DNA of 19,240 bases from JAAYCI01 sp964369525 (GTDB lineage Bacteria > Bacillota > Clostridia > Oscillospirales > Ruminococcaceae): contig CAYJEW010000035.1 in the NCBI GenBank assembly GCA_964369525.1, forward strand, positions 1 to 19,240, in the 5' to 3' direction. A model generated the notes under the pieces. That model saw only the letters and a program-made list of their open reading frames with translations, made no database searches and was not told the origin of the DNA. Of this stretch, positions 1 through 7,087 are shown piece after piece. A program made the position numbers and the translations under genes. The first letter of the stretch is position 1, and every line of letters starts with the position of its first letter.

Positions 1-663
1 CTAACAGAAGAGGTGCAAACTTCTGCGTTTGAGCTGATGGACGAGCTTAAAAAACTCGAAAAAGAAAACCGCAATAGCGCCGCCCAAAACGCACGGCGTG
101 CAAGACAGATAGCAAACGCCGATTCGGTACAGCTGGGCAGAATTGCAGCAGAGGGCGAGCCACAGCAGTACACAAACCACACGCCGCTAACCTCAGCCGC
201 TAAAGGCGACGAGGTATGGGTGCCAGACATGGGCAAAAGCGCCATAGTAATTGCAGCAGCAGATAAAGCAGGGCAGGTAGAGCTGCGCATTGGCGCTATA
301 AAAACAAAGCTACCGCTCGAAAGCCTTGCCAAAATGCCGCCAAAAGGCGCAAACAAGCCCCCCGCAAAAAAAGGCAGCTCCGGGCGCCTAAACCGTGCCA
401 CCCCACTTGGCGAGCGCACCACAAACACCGAAATAAACCTGCTTGGCAAAACAGTTGAAGAAGCCCTGCTAGAAACCGACCAGTTTTTAGACGGCGCCGT
501 AATGAACGGCCTATCCACCGTGTACACCATCCACGGCCGAGGAACAGGCGCACTGCGTACAGCAATTTCTCAACACCTCAAACGCCATAAACACATCAAA
601 AGCTACCGCCTTGGTGTATACGGCGAAGGGGAAGACGGTGTCACAGTTGCCGAGCTAAAATGA
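1..663 (+). CDS. mutS2: MutS2, C-terminal part (5' end outside window)
   Basis: About 220 C-terminal residues of MutS2 are present. The frame is open from base 1, so the ATPase core lies upstream of the window. Visible parts, in order: the end of a charged helical linker (bases 1-130); a KOW-like segment (about 196-340) that begins GDEVWVPDMGK and has the usual G-x-V and K-x-x-L spacing; a low-complexity linker with several lysines and prolines; and a C-terminal Smr domain (about 430-660) containing HGRGTGALR and ending in GVTVAELK. MutS2 was first tied to suppression of recombination. In Bacillus subtilis it has been linked to splitting collided ribosomes, with KOW and Smr domains contacting the ribosome. 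Oddity: the LDLR signature that normally opens the Smr domain reads INLL here, whereas the HGxG motif is intact. The family call is firm; nuclease activity is uncertain. Confidence 0.93.
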   Translation, partial: LTEEVQTSAFELMDELKKLEKENRNSAAQNARRARQIANADSVQLGRIAAEGEPQQYTNHTPLTSAAKGDEVWVPDMGKSAIVIAAADKAGQVELRIGAIKTKLPLESLAKMPPKGANKPPAKKGSSGRLNRATPLGERTTNTEINLLGKTVEEALLETDQFLDGAVMNGLSTVYTIHGRGTGALRTAISQHLKRHKHIKSYRLGVYGEGEDGVTVAELK

Positions 664-685
664 TATAAAAAATCAATAACAAAAC

Positions 686-724
686 AAAACAGGCTGCGTG
701 AAGTTAATTCACATAGCCTGTTTT
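686..724. terminator. Bidirectional intrinsic terminator between convergent genes
   Basis: A 10-bp perfect outer stem (686-695 with 715-724) has A-rich 5' and T-rich 3' ends. Inside it is a further 5-bp stem GTGAA/TTCAC around a 5-nt loop, separated by a 2x2 mismatch. The A-tract on one side and T-tract on the other give a U-run in both directions. It sits 22 bases past the mutS2 stop and 60 bases past the end of the minus-strand HAD gene, so it can end both transcripts. Confidence 0.85.
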
Positions 725-784
725 AATTTGATAATACGTAAAATATATGCGTGCTATTTTAAAGGGCAAAATTAAAACCACACA

Positions 785-1393
785 CTAAATTTCAATACCA
801 TATATTACCAGCATCTTACAAAAAGACTTAACATTTTTAAACTGAATGCCCGTAATCCCCACATTAAACGCCGCTGCTGTATTGGCTCTTAGGTCATCCG
901 CAAAGATAGTTTCTTGCGCTACAAGGTCATATTTTTCCAGCAACGTGTTGTATATATTAAGGTCCGGCTTTGTAAGCCCCACCTCACACGACGCCACGCC
1001 GCCATCAAAAAGCCCCCAAAAATCACGCTGCTTTATGAGGTCCAGTACCTCTTTTGATATATCCGAAAGGTAGTAAAGCTTAAAGCCTTTCTTTTTTAAA
1101 AGTCGCATCAAAGCCACCGTAGCAGAGCGGGTAGACAACATATCCACCCATTCGTCCATAACGGTATCCATCTCAAAAGCAATGTTTTGTTCTACACCAC
1201 GCTGCAAAAATATGCTCTGAGCCTCTTGCCAGCTAATCTGCCCACGGTCTAGCTGGGCCCATTCTTCACTGCCAAAAACAGCGTTATACAGCTTTTGTTC
1301 AGTGCTTTTATTGTAAAAACGGTCCACCAAATATCCTTTAGGGTCATAGTTAATAACAACCCCACCTAAATCAAATATAATGTTATGATACAA
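785..1393 (-). CDS. HAD-superfamily hydrolase (YihX-like, subfamily IA)
   Basis: A 202-residue HAD phosphatase, probably acting on a small phosphorylated metabolite in the cytoplasm. Motif I is FDLGGVV with nucleophile Asp8. The second Asp of the usual DxD is Gly10, as in the YihX-like branch (FDLGN in E. coli YihX, a glucose-1-phosphatase). Motif II is YYLSD (Ser110), motif III is Lys142 in LTKPD, and motif IV is FADD (Asp166/Asp167). A helical cap lies between motifs I and II (about residues 18-95). The start is TTG at 1393-1391, because no ATG or GTG lies in frame before the upstream stop and a GAGG ribosome-binding site sits 9 nt before it. It is the only minus-strand gene here, convergent with mutS2 and divergent from the LTA-synthase-like gene. 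The substrate cannot be told from sequence. Confidence 0.85.
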   Translation of the reverse strand: MYHNIIFDLGGVVINYDPKGYLVDRFYNKSTEQKLYNAVFGSEEWAQLDRGQISWQEAQSIFLQRGVEQNIAFEMDTVMDEWVDMLSTRSATVALMRLLKKKGFKLYYLSDISKEVLDLIKQRDFWGLFDGGVASCEVGLTKPDLNIYNTLLEKYDLVAQETIFADDLRANTAAAFNVGITGIQFKNVKSFCKMLVIYGIEI

Positions 1394-1441
1394 ATTCCAT
1401 CGCCTCGCAGTTTGTATTTATTCGTAATCTACTTATTTAAC

Positions 1442-1470
1442 AGTATACAACATTTAATTATACTTGAAAA
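1442..1470 (-). promoter_or_regulatory. Possible promoter of the HAD hydrolase gene
   Basis: On the minus strand, TTTTCA (1470-1465) and TATACT (1447-1442) are separated by 17 nt, about 50 bases upstream of the TTG start. The -10 box is good and the -35 box is poor. The region is AT-rich, so chance matches are likely. Confidence 0.35.
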
Positions 1471-1520
1471 TGCCGAATTACTCTAAACGGTTTTTTAATA
1501 ATACGTATATATTCTGTAAC

Positions 1521-1549
1521 TTGAATTTCATAATATAACATATTATAAT
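1521..1549 (+). promoter_or_regulatory. Sigma-A-type promoter of the LTA-synthase-like gene
   Basis: TTGAAT (1521-1526) and a perfect TATAAT (1544-1549) are separated by exactly 17 nt. The predicted transcript starts near 1556, about 45 bases before the ATG at 1601. It lies in the divergent intergenic region next to the HAD gene. Confidence 0.75.
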
Positions 1550-1600
1550 TTAAAATCTAAATGTCTATATTAATTCAGCAAAGCAAAAGAAGGATAAATA

Positions 1601-3574
1601 ATGGCAAACAAAAATACCGAAGAACGAGAGAACAACATTAAAGAAATACATACCGATAACCCGGCGCCTCGCCGCTCACGCTTGCGTGCTGTACAATCAA
1701 GCGTATGGACAAACATCTTCTTCAGCGGCTTTGTGCCGCTATTTGTGGCGTTTACACTAGAATGGGTAGCACGCAATACGCTAGAAGATAACTCGCAGGG
1801 CACAGGCTTTTTTCAAGCACTGGAAAACCACCTGCCCAGCTTTATATTATCGTTAATTCTGCTTATAACAATATATGTGTTTGTAAGCCAGCTATCCAAG
1901 CTTCATGTGCTGGCCACCGCCGTAGTGGGTGCGCTGGGCTATGTGCCTGCCGTTGTTACCCACTATAAGCTCACGCTACGCAGCGAGCCGTTTTTGCCGT
2001 GGGACATCACCCAAATAGGCGACCTTATGGGCGTTAGTAGCGGCCTTTCCTACGACATAACAGAGCCTATGATTGTCACAGGTATACTGTTCGCTCTATT
2101 GCTTATAGCCTCGGCCTTTGTGCGCCTGCCCAAAGGCGAGCAGGGCGTGCCCAGCCGCCTAACCCGCTTTGTTGCCGCAGGCACAGCGCTTGTTTGTGCC
2201 TGTATTTTAATGTTTGGTATATTTTTAAATCCAAACGGTTCTCAAGCCGTTGGCATCCGCCAAGATATGTGGATGCAAGACCGCTACTCCCGCAACCATG
2301 GCGTTATAACAGCTTTTTTAACCAATCTGCAGATGCTTCAAATCGCCGAGCCTGAAAACTACAGTACAGCCGCGGTGGAGGCCATAGCAGAAGAAACCAT
2401 GCTGGCAGCGCAAGACTCAGAGCCGCTGTTTAGCGCCTCATTTGCAGGTGCAGGCGGTAGCATGCAAGACCAACAGCCTAATATCATATTCTTAATGGCC
2501 GAAAGCTTCTGGGACGTTACAGCGCTGGAGGGCATTGAGTACGACCAAGACGTTATGGCCAATTTTAACCGCCTTTCGCAAGAGGCTGCAAGCGGCCAAA
2601 TTTATTCGCCCAGCTACGGCGGCGGCACCTGCGATGTAGAGTTCGAAGCGCTCACAGGCTTTTCTATGGAATTTCTGCCCGCAGGCAGCAAACCCTACCA
2701 GCAGTACACAGGCGATCCTATGTTTTCTACACCGCAATACCTTAAAGACCAAGGCTACCAAACGCTGGCCATCCACGCCTTTGGCAGTAGGTTCTGGAAT
2801 CGCGACCGCGCCTACCCACAGCTTGGCATAGACGAATTTATAGCCAGCGAAGACTTTATAAACCCCGAAAGACGCAGGGGATACATTACCGACAACGAGA
2901 TGGTAAACCGCATCATAGAAGAATATGAAGCCGGAACCCAAGACGGCCCCATGTTTATCCACGCGGTGTCGATGCAAAACCACACTTCGTACGACCCCGA
3001 CAACTACCCGCCCGAAGAGCTTGTGCATGTTATCGATAGCCCGCAAAGCATACCCGAGTCCACCATAGGCCAGCTGGAAGACTGCGCCACAGGCATCCGC
3101 GATATGGACGCCGCCCTCGGCAAGCTTACCGACTATTTTGCACAGCAAGACGAGCCCACCATTATTGTTTTCTGGGGCGACCACCTAAACCCCATGAGCG
3201 ACGGTACACTTATATTTGAAGAAACAGGCTACATCGACGCAAGCGATGAAATATCGCCCGAGCTATACCAAACCCCTCTGCTTATCTGGAGCAACTTTGA
3301 TGATAGCCAGGTAGAGCTTGGCACGCTGGGTAGCTACTACCTCTCCACCGTTATGATGGATCTATACGGCCTTGATAAACCTCTAATGTTTGAATATCTC
3401 ACACAGCAGTTCTCGGTATTGCGTGCCCGCACCCGTGGTGTTACGTTAAACACCGACAACTCCACCACTCTAGACATTTCAGAAGAACAGCAAGAATGGA
3501 TGAACAACCATCAAATACTGCAATACGACTTTATGTTTGGCGAGCAGGTACTGCCGCAGTATATTCCCGAATAA
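1601..3574 (+). CDS. LTA synthase family protein (membrane sulfatase-fold phosphoglycerol transferase)
   Basis: A 657-residue polytopic membrane enzyme. After a charged cytoplasmic N-terminus, hydrophobic spans lie at about residues 35-55, 78-97, 101-120, 154-175 and 187-209. This five-span layout followed by a large extracellular domain is that of lipoteichoic acid synthase (LtaS). The sulfatase/alkaline-phosphatase-fold domain starts near residue 293. It has Glu301 in MAESFWD, a candidate nucleophile Thr343 in GGGTCDVEFEALTGF, His461 in QNHTSY, and metal-binding Asp527/His528 in FWGDH. LtaS-type enzymes polymerise glycerol phosphate from phosphatidylglycerol onto a glycolipid at the outer membrane face. 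Clostridial homologues can transfer phosphoglycerol to other acceptors, so the product is left open. GAAGGA precedes the ATG by 7 nt. The promoter at 1521-1549 serves it, and the radical SAM gene follows after 84 nt. Confidence 0.88.
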   Translation: MANKNTEERENNIKEIHTDNPAPRRSRLRAVQSSVWTNIFFSGFVPLFVAFTLEWVARNTLEDNSQGTGFFQALENHLPSFILSLILLITIYVFVSQLSKLHVLATAVVGALGYVPAVVTHYKLTLRSEPFLPWDITQIGDLMGVSSGLSYDITEPMIVTGILFALLLIASAFVRLPKGEQGVPSRLTRFVAAGTALVCACILMFGIFLNPNGSQAVGIRQDMWMQDRYSRNHGVITAFLTNLQMLQIAEPENYSTAAVEAIAEETMLAAQDSEPLFSASFAGAGGSMQDQQPNIIFLMAESFWDVTALEGIEYDQDVMANFNRLSQEAASGQIYSPSYGGGTCDVEFEALTGFSMEFLPAGSKPYQQYTGDPMFSTPQYLKDQGYQTLAIHAFGSRFWNRDRAYPQLGIDEFIASEDFINPERRRGYITDNEMVNRIIEEYEAGTQDGPMFIHAVSMQNHTSYDPDNYPPEELVHVIDSPQSIPESTIGQLEDCATGIRDMDAALGKLTDYFAQQDEPTIIVFWGDHLNPMSDGTLIFEETGYIDASDEISPELYQTPLLIWSNFDDSQVELGTLGSYYLSTVMMDLYGLDKPLMFEYLTQQFSVLRARTRGVTLNTDNSTTLDISEEQQEWMNNHQILQYDFMFGEQVLPQYIPE

Positions 3575-3658
3575 ACTATGCGTGCACCAATTACCCATAA
3601 TCATATACGGCCACATCTGCGGTTAGCCAAAACGCTAACTATCGTCTAAGGAGATACC

Positions 3659-5509
3659 GTGAACCAACAACTAAAACAGCTGCTAAACCGTGTGCAAAAA
3701 CCCGGCCGCTACACAGGTGGCGAGCCGGGCTGTATCTATAAACCAAGCGCAGAACTACGTTTTGCATTCTGCTTTCCCGACACATACGAGGTTGCCATGA
3801 GCTACCTTGGCATGAAGGTGCTGTACGAAATACTAAACAACATGCAGGATGTTTGGTGCGAACGCGCGTTTATGCCTTGGGTAGATATGGCCGCCGAGCT
3901 AAAAGAACAGGGCATACCGCTGTTTGCGCTGGAAAGCAGTGACCCACTAACCCAATTCGACATGCTCGGCTTCACACTGCAATACGAGCTTAGCTACACA
4001 AACATACTGGCCATGTTAGAGCTTTCAGGCGTGCCGCTGCGCACAAGCGAGCGTGGCGAACAATACCCACTTATAGTTGCCGGTGGCCCCTGCGCCACCA
4101 ACCCCGAGCCACTTGCCCCTTTTATCGACATTATTATGCTGGGCGAGGGTGAGCGACAGCTACCACAGCTTTGCAGCCTTGTACTGCAAGCTAAAAAAGA
4201 AAAACTTTCTAAAAATGAACTCTTAATTAAAGCCACCGAAATAGAGGGCATTTATGTGCCCTCGCTTTATGATGTCAGCTATACAGAGGACGGCCGCATA
4301 AACTCCATCACAGCTAACGACGGCGCACCAGCTAAGGTCACAAAAGCCTTCCTGCAAGATTTTGCGGAATTTGAGCCGCAAAAACAGGTAGTAGTGCCCA
4401 TGGTTGGCGCCGTGCACGACCGTGCAATGATAGAGGTGTTGCGTGGCTGTGTGCGTGGTTGCCGCTTTTGCCAAGCTGGGTTTATATATAGGCCCATGCG
4501 CGAGCGCCCGGCCGATATGCTAAACAATTCGGCGCGTGGTCTTTGCGATTCCACAGGTTATGAAGAGGTTAGCCTTACCAGCCTCTCCACAAGCGACCAT
4601 AGCCAGCTTGAACCACTGCTCGACAGCCTGCTTAGCTGGACACCCCAGCGCCACATAAATCTGGCTCTACCCAGCCTAAGGGTAGACAACTTCTCCAAAA
4701 CCCTTGTAGAAAAAACAACCCGTGTGCGCAAAAGCGGGCTCACCTTTGCGCCCGAAGCCGGCACCCAGCGGCTGCGTGATGTTATAAACAAAAACGTTAC
4801 CGACCAAGAAATTATGCGCACCTGCAAACTTGCATTCGAGGCAGGGTACACATCGGTTAAACTGTATTTCATGATGGGTCTGCCCACCGAAACCATGGAA
4901 GACATAGAGGGCATAGCCCAAACAGCGCAAGACGTGGTAGACCTTTTCTACAGCCTGCCCACCAAACCCAAAGGTAAAAGTGTTAAGGTATCTATAAGTG
5001 TTGCCTGCTTTGTGCCAAAACCTGTAACCCCTTTCCAGTACTGTGGGCAAGACAGTATGGAAAACCTAAAACAAAAACAAACCCACCTTTTACGCAGTGT
5101 ACAAAGCAAAAAGATATCGGTTAGCTACCACGACGCCCGCACCAGCTTTATGGAAGCGGTTTTCGCCAGGGGCGACCGCCGCCTTGCCGACGTACTTGAA
5201 GCGGCATACAAAGCAGGCTGCGTGTTCGACGGCTGGGATGAACACTTTAAATACTCCACATGGATGCAATGTTTTGACACGCTCGGCCTAGACCCATACT
5301 TCTACGCAGGCCGCACAATTGAATTTGACGAGCTAACCCCATGGAACCACCTAGACAACAAAGTTTCAGACGAATTTTTACAAAGCGAGTACCAAAAAGC
5401 CATGGATGCAAGCGTTACAGCCCCCTGCAACCGTGCTTGTGCAGGTTGCGGCGCAAACAGCCTTGTGAAAGGGGGAGTTTGTTTTGAAAACAGTGCGAAT
5501 ATTCTTTAG
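3659..5509 (+). CDS. TIGR03960-family radical SAM protein (B12-binding-like N-terminus)
   Basis: A 616-residue iron-sulfur enzyme of unassigned function. The N-terminal half opens with the family signature RVQKPGRYTGGE (11-22). It resembles the cobalamin-binding fold that precedes many radical SAM domains, including AGGPCATNPEPLAPFID (141-157) and the GEGE turn that follows. The radical SAM cluster motif is C264-x3-C268-x2-C271 in GCVRGCRFCQAG. A TIM-barrel segment with FAPEAGTQRLRDVINK (363-378) and a GLPTET loop follow. The C-terminus carries another Cys set (590, 594, 597, 608) that could hold a second cluster. The start is GTG with AAGGAG 5 nt upstream. It overlaps the next gene by 26 nt. 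In many bacteria this protein and the TIGR03936 domain are fused or adjacent, often near ribosome-related genes such as rng, rplU and rpmA. An RNA or ribosomal-protein modification role is a guess from context. Confidence 0.88.
   Translation: MNQQLKQLLNRVQKPGRYTGGEPGCIYKPSAELRFAFCFPDTYEVAMSYLGMKVLYEILNNMQDVWCERAFMPWVDMAAELKEQGIPLFALESSDPLTQFDMLGFTLQYELSYTNILAMLELSGVPLRTSERGEQYPLIVAGGPCATNPEPLAPFIDIIMLGEGERQLPQLCSLVLQAKKEKLSKNELLIKATEIEGIYVPSLYDVSYTEDGRINSITANDGAPAKVTKAFLQDFAEFEPQKQVVVPMVGAVHDRAMIEVLRGCVRGCRFCQAGFIYRPMRERPADMLNNSARGLCDSTGYEEVSLTSLSTSDHSQLEPLLDSLLSWTPQRHINLALPSLRVDNFSKTLVEKTTRVRKSGLTFAPEAGTQRLRDVINKNVTDQEIMRTCKLAFEAGYTSVKLYFMMGLPTETMEDIEGIAQTAQDVVDLFYSLPTKPKGKSVKVSISVACFVPKPVTPFQYCGQDSMENLKQKQTHLLRSVQSKKISVSYHDARTSFMEAVFARGDRRLADVLEAAYKAGCVFDGWDEHFKYSTWMQCFDTLGLDPYFYAGRTIEFDELTPWNHLDNKVSDEFLQSEYQKAMDASVTAPCNRACAGCGANSLVKGGVCFENSANIL
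5468..5477 (+). promoter_or_regulatory. Strong ribosome-binding site deciding a TTG start
   Basis: AAAGGGGGAG lies inside the 3' end of the upstream radical SAM gene. It ends 6 nt before TTG at 5484, the ideal distance, and 15 nt before the next candidate start (GTG at 5493). This supports TTG as the start of the TIGR03936 gene. Confidence 0.7.
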
Positions 5510-6119
5510 CAAAACAGGCACTTCGGCATATATTTCTCATTTAGATTTGCAGCGTGTCATGGCTCGCGCTCTGCGCACAAGCGGTATGCCCGTGTGGTAC
5601 TCTCAAGGCTTCAACCCGCATATATACATGAGCTTTGCACTGCCGCTGCCGCTTGGCCATCAAAGCCTGTGCGAGTGCGTGGATGTTAAAACCGAGAGCG
5701 AAGAAGACCTCTCGGTCTATGTAGAGCCGCTGTGCAATGCCCTGCCCAAAGGCATACAAGCCCTGCGCATAACCCCGGCGCAGCCACCTGCCGACAGCAT
5801 CACACATGCTGTCTACCACATCGAATATCCCTCGATGTATCATCTAAATAAAATAGCCCAAAAATACAAAGAATTACCCGAGGCAGTGGTGGAGCGCAAA
5901 ACAAAACGCACAAGCGCACCGTTTGATTTAAAATCGGTACTGCCAACGCTCGAGCTAAAAGATGCACACACAATCAGCGCCGTGCTACCCGCAGGCAGTA
6001 AACTAAACCTCAATCCGGCGCTTTTAACAGGCTTTTTACAGCAGGCTTTTGAGCTACCTGCAGAAGCCGCCAACATTACCCGTCAAAGTATATTAGCAGG
6101 GGAATCTGTGTTTGCATAA
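5484..6119 (+). CDS. TIGR03936-family radical-SAM-associated protein (DUF2344)
   Basis: A 211-residue protein of unknown function that belongs with the upstream TIGR03960 enzyme. Family hallmarks are clear in the first 60 residues: RIFFSKTG (5-12), ISHLDLQR (17-24), a basic stretch around RALRTSG, SQGFNPH (40-46) and ALPLPLG (52-58). The rest is less conserved, with no membrane segment or metal motif. The start is an unusual TTG chosen from the strong ribosome-binding site at 5468-5477. The 26-nt overlap with the preceding gene points to translational coupling, which fits proteins that are a single polypeptide in other lineages. An independent promoter and leader for rpsB follow 18 nt after the stop, so the pair probably is not the main source of rpsB transcript. 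I see no terminator after it. Confidence 0.85.
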   Translation: MKTVRIFFSKTGTSAYISHLDLQRVMARALRTSGMPVWYSQGFNPHIYMSFALPLPLGHQSLCECVDVKTESEEDLSVYVEPLCNALPKGIQALRITPAQPPADSITHAVYHIEYPSMYHLNKIAQKYKELPEAVVERKTKRTSAPFDLKSVLPTLELKDAHTISAVLPAGSKLNLNPALLTGFLQQAFELPAEAANITRQSILAGESVFA

Positions 6120-6136
6120 CAATACACAACATTTTC

Positions 6137-6165
6137 TTGCCTATATTATAAAAATGTGATATACT
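6137..6165 (+). promoter_or_regulatory. Extended -10 promoter of rpsB-tsf
   Basis: TTGCCT (6137-6142) and TATACT (6160-6165) are separated by 17 nt, with TG one base before the -10 box (6157-6158). Transcription should begin near 6172, giving an untranslated leader of about 126 nt before rpsB. Confidence 0.75.
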
Positions 6166-6171
6166 ATATCG

Positions 6172-6297
6172 GCTGGCGCACAGACGCCGCAAATCCACAC
6201 GCATCGCTTAAAGCCCCGTGTGCCCATAGCTTATGGGTGGGGCCCAAATACAGCGTTGCGGCGGGAAAAACAAACCAAAACTTGGAGGTAATTTGTA
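6172..6297 (+). promoter_or_regulatory. Structured rpsB 5' leader, candidate autoregulatory element
   Basis: The leader has more pairing than chance would suggest. P1 is a perfect 8-bp GC-rich long-range stem, 6185-6192 with 6256-6263. Within it, CACACG (6196-6201) can pair with CGTGTG (6217-6222), and CCCATA (6223-6228) with TATGGG (6232-6237) around a 3-nt loop. GCCC in the loop of the first arm (6213-6216) can also pair with GGGC (6240-6243), making a pseudoknot. Alternatively GCCCC (6213-6217) pairs with GGGGC (6239-6243), extending the second arm. A short upstream hairpin (GGCG 6175-6178 with CGCC 6185-6188) competes with P1. Near the gene, ACAAA (6270-6274) pairs with TTTGT (6292-6296) and CCAA (6275-6278) with TTGG (6282-6285), which encloses the Shine-Dalgarno GGAGG (6284-6288). 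This fits translational feedback by S2, as known for the enterobacterial rpsB leader, but the structure here is read by eye only. Confidence 0.55.
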
Positions 6298-7029
6298 ATG
6301 GCAGTAGTTTCAATGAAGCAGTTGCTGGAGGCCGGCGTGCACTTTGGCCACCAAACCCGTAGATGGAACCCCAAAATGGCGAGGTACATCTTCACAGAAC
6401 GTAACGGTATTTATATTATCGACCTACAAAAAACCGTAAAAATGATAGACACTGCGTACAATTTTGTGCGTGACCTATCTGAAAACGGCGAGATGCTTTT
6501 GTTTGTAGGCACCAAAAAACAAGCTCAAGAGTCCATCCGTGACGAGGCAGCACGTTGTGGCATGCCTTATGTAGATGCTCGTTGGCTTGGTGGTATGCTA
6601 ACAAACTTCCGCACCATACGCCGCCGTATCGACCGTATGGAGCAGCTCAAAAAAATGCGCGAAGACGGCACATTCGACCTTCTTCCCAAAAAAGAGGTTA
6701 TCAAGCTTGAGCTTGAAATCGAAAAACTCGAAAAATTCCTTGGCGGCGTTAAAGACATGGGCCGCCTGCCGGGCGCTCTGTTTATTGTAGACCCCCGCAA
6801 AGAGCGCATTGCCGTAGCCGAGGCTCGCAAGCTAAACATCCCAATCGTTTCTATTGTAGACACAAACTGCGACCCCGACGAGATTGACTACATCATCCCC
6901 GGCAACGACGACGCTATTCGTGCAGTTCGCCTTATCTCCGGCGCCATGGCCGACGCTATCCTCGAAGGCCGCCAGGGCGAGCAGATGGAAGACGCTGCGC
7001 CGGCTATGCCTGAGGCAGCAGAGGCTTAA
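6298..7029 (+). CDS. rpsB: 30S ribosomal protein S2
   Basis: A 243-residue S2 of normal length and full family pattern. It begins with KQLLEAGVHFGHQTRRWNPK (residues 7-26). YIFTERNGIYIIDLQKT follows, then LFVGTKKQAQ, the ARWLGGMLTNFRTI segment, the coiled-coil stretch around residues 110-145, and PIVSIVDTNCDPD close to the C-terminal IPGNDDAIRA. S2 binds the 30S head-body junction late in assembly and helps S1-type or Shine-Dalgarno interactions at the mRNA exit. The acidic, alanine-rich tail is typical. GGAGG lies 9 nt before the ATG. The gene has its own promoter and a long structured leader, and tsf follows after 58 nt with no visible terminator between them, so the two are probably co-transcribed. 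Confidence 0.98.
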   Translation: MAVVSMKQLLEAGVHFGHQTRRWNPKMARYIFTERNGIYIIDLQKTVKMIDTAYNFVRDLSENGEMLLFVGTKKQAQESIRDEAARCGMPYVDARWLGGMLTNFRTIRRRIDRMEQLKKMREDGTFDLLPKKEVIKLELEIEKLEKFLGGVKDMGRLPGALFIVDPRKERIAVAEARKLNIPIVSIVDTNCDPDEIDYIIPGNDDAIRAVRLISGAMADAILEGRQGEQMEDAAPAMPEAAEA

Positions 7030-7087
7030 TGTATAAAATCGTTTAAATTCCAATAAAATACCTTGAAAATGAAGGAGTTCGATAAAT

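Noticed and set aside
2492..3184. Long minus-strand open frame (230 codons) inside the LTA-synthase-like gene
   Set aside because: It is antisense to a well-supported enzyme domain, has no recognisable motifs and no start signals; it follows from codon bias of the sense gene.
3622..3639. Hairpin GTTAGC/GCTAAC before the radical SAM gene
   Set aside because: Only 6 bp with no T-run; not a terminator, and no evidence for a riboswitch in an 84-nt gap.
6156..6362. Small ORF over the rpsB leader
   Set aside because: It overlaps the start of rpsB in another frame, has no ribosome-binding site, and covers a region better explained as structured RNA.
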